NCBI GenBank assembly: GCA_004193285.1
Contig: SECP01000006.1
Coordinates: forward strand, 149,372 to 213,371
Source of the DNA: Myxococcales bacterium
GTDB taxonomy: Bacteria > Myxococcota_A > Polyangia > Polyangiales > Polyangiaceae
DNA length: 64,000 bases
Reading direction: 5' to 3'
Made by a program: the position numbers and the translations under genes. The notes under the pieces were generated by a model. The model was not told the origin of the DNA and ran no database searches. It worked only from the letters and a program-made list of their open reading frames with translations. Below are positions 63,106 to 64,000 of this stretch, piece by piece (positions within the stretch are counted from its first letter, which is position 1; every line of letters begins with the position of its first letter).

Positions 63106-63916
63106 TCGGTCGAGAGCTCGCCGCGCGGGCGCGAGCCTTCAAGTCAAACCGATAAGTTAGCACGCGCACGCTAGATCCTGCTCGCTTTGACATGATCGTG
63201 CGGGTGGCGTTTTGCCGCGGTCTTGTTGCGCTCGGCTCGCTGTCTCGTTGCGCTCGGCTCGCTTCGCTCCCCTCGCTTTTGTATCCGACATTGGAGACTG
63301 CGCTCGCGGTCTCGTTGCGCTCGGCTCGCTGTCTTGTTGCGCTCGGCTCGCGGAGCTCCCCTCGCTTTTGTAGCTGACATTGGAGACTGCGCTCGCGGTC
63401 GCGTTGCGCTCGGCTCGCTGTCTTGTTGCGCTCGGCTCGCCGAGCTCCCCTCGCTTTTGTATCCGACATTGGAGACTGCGCTCGCGGTCTTGTTGCGCTC
63501 GGCTCGCTGTCTTGCTGCGCTCGGCTCGCGGAGCTCCCCTCGCTTTTGTGTCCGACATTGGAGACTGCGCTCGCGGTCTTGTCCGCTCGGCTCGCGGAGC
63601 TCCCCTCGCTTTTGTATCCGACATTGGAGACTGCGCTCGCGGTCTTGTCCGCTCGGCTGGCTGTCTTGTTGCGCTCGGCTCGCGGAGCTCCCCTCGCTTT
63701 TGTGTCCGACATAGGAGACTGCGCTCGCCGTCTTGTGCGCTTGGCTCGCGGAGCTCCGCTCGCTTTTGTGTCTGACATTGGAGGTGCGCCGGGGTCGCTG
63801 CGGTCCCTCGCTTTGGAGGCTAGATGGGCGCGTGGCGGAGCTCGAGGGGTCGTGGGCTGGCTCCCTCGCGTCGATGTCGGACAGGGGCGCTCGTGGAGGC
63901 GTGTGTGGTCTGCGCG
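63106..63916. repeat. tandem array of 89-bp and 66-bp units
   Basis: Between the kinase and the right edge no convincing gene is seen. About seven copies of a unit containing CGCTTTTGT start at 63274, 63363, 63452, 63541, 63607, 63695 and 63761. The spacing is 89, 89, 89, 66, 88 and 66 bp. Each holds GACATTGGAGACTGCGCTCGC, and short units lack a 22-23-bp sub-repeat of the TTGCGCTCGGCTCGC type. The array is free of stops in several frames, so long open frames here are a by-product. Array limits are about 63225-63785; the rest (to 63916) shows nothing clear. Confidence 0.8.
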
Positions 63917-64000
63917 TCAGCTGGTGGGGGGTTTGGATTTGCGCGGGATGGGAGGGAGGAGGGGCTCGTCGACGACAGGGACGCCGGATGTGGGCGAAGG
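63917..64000 (-). CDS. C-terminal end of an unknown protein, cut by the window
   Basis: Reading leftwards from base 64000 in frame, 27 codons precede a TGA at 63917-63919. The peptide is Pro/Ser/Val-rich with a basic end, as in the tail of many proteins here. It has no motif to name. It could also be a chance open stretch, as only 84 bases are seen. Confidence 0.35.
   Translation of the reverse strand, partial: PSPTSGVPVVDEPLLPPIPRKSKPPTS

Noticed and set aside
63056..63778. Long minus-strand open frame with repeated SNVGYKSEGS and SDTKARG-type residues
   Set aside because: It is a by-product of the stop-free 89/66-bp repeat array; the unit length would break the frame in real evolution and other frames are equally open.
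63225..63785. Possible CRISPR array
   Set aside because: Units are 66-89 bp and nearly identical over most of their length, without 25-40-bp direct repeats separated by unique spacers.

Overview
The window is high-GC DNA from a delta-proteobacterial predator-type genome, most likely a myxobacterium (Myxococcota; Sorangiineae/Polyangiaceae-like by inference). The grounds are: five eukaryote-like Ser/Thr protein kinases plus a pseudokinase in 64 kb, many Gly/Ala/Ser-rich (GGSGG, AGGAGG) lipoproteins and Cys-rich surface proteins, MYXO-CTERM-like C-terminal tails, hybrid histidine kinases, an FHA-sigma54 activator, and a ketosynthase/CoA-ligated biosynthetic operon. No mobile element, rRNA, tRNA or CRISPR array was recognised.

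Layout. 1-3.6 kb: tail of an exported truncated-hemoglobin-like protein, a small membrane-anchored protein, an ABC-F ATPase (Uup type) and a convergent FKBP prolyl isomerase. 3.6-9.2 kb: DUF4114-like Cys-rich surface protein, small lipoprotein, membrane Ser/Thr kinase, VWA-like lipoprotein with a degenerate metal site. 9.2-15.3 kb: three-gene ABC exporter operon (ATPase plus two ABC-2 permeases), ttcA with two unknown genes upstream, a small secreted protein. 15.3-22.3 kb: seven overlapping minus-strand genes that form a compact fatty-acid/polyketide-like pathway (KS, two KASIII-like enzymes, a fused CoA-transferase, a ketoreductase-like SDR, a carboxymuconolactone-decarboxylase-like protein and a FabI-like reductase), with no acyl carrier protein. 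22.5-26.4 kb: housekeeping genes rlmN, thiC (with a TPP riboswitch) and pssA. 26.5-29.1 kb: GH16 lipoprotein, AraC-type regulator, carbohydrate-binding-like lipoprotein.

29.3-35.3 kb is a four-gene signalling operon: CHASE3-GAF histidine kinase with three receiver domains, CheR, CheB, and a receiver-histidine kinase, coupled by 4-bp overlaps but without a chemoreceptor or CheA/CheW. 35.5-49.8 kb is a phospho-signalling and surface region: Gly-rich lipoprotein, kinase plus TPR/PEGA partner, trypsin-like protease, kinase with a repeat stalk, then an operon of FHA-sigma54 activator, ligand-binding-like lipoprotein and trypsin-like protease, then a kinase divergent from a pseudokinase. 49.9-57.1 kb carries surface proteins: Gly-rich lipoprotein, two related discoidin-domain proteins, a GH26 mannanase-like lipoprotein and a small TM protein. 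57.1-63.1 kb: FHA protein, a large Cys-rich kelch-like lipoprotein, a TPR protein and its kinase in one operon. 63.2-63.8 kb is a tandem repeat array of 89/66-bp units, followed by the end of a minus-strand gene cut by the window edge.

Two themes run through the region: kinases genetically paired with periplasmic/TPR or surface proteins, and exported lipoproteins with low-complexity Gly linkers. The most promising undescribed system is the ACP-less ketosynthase/KASIII/CoA-transferase operon. The FHA-sigma54/lipoprotein/protease operon and a shared GATTGTGCA-type motif in three intergenic regions come next.
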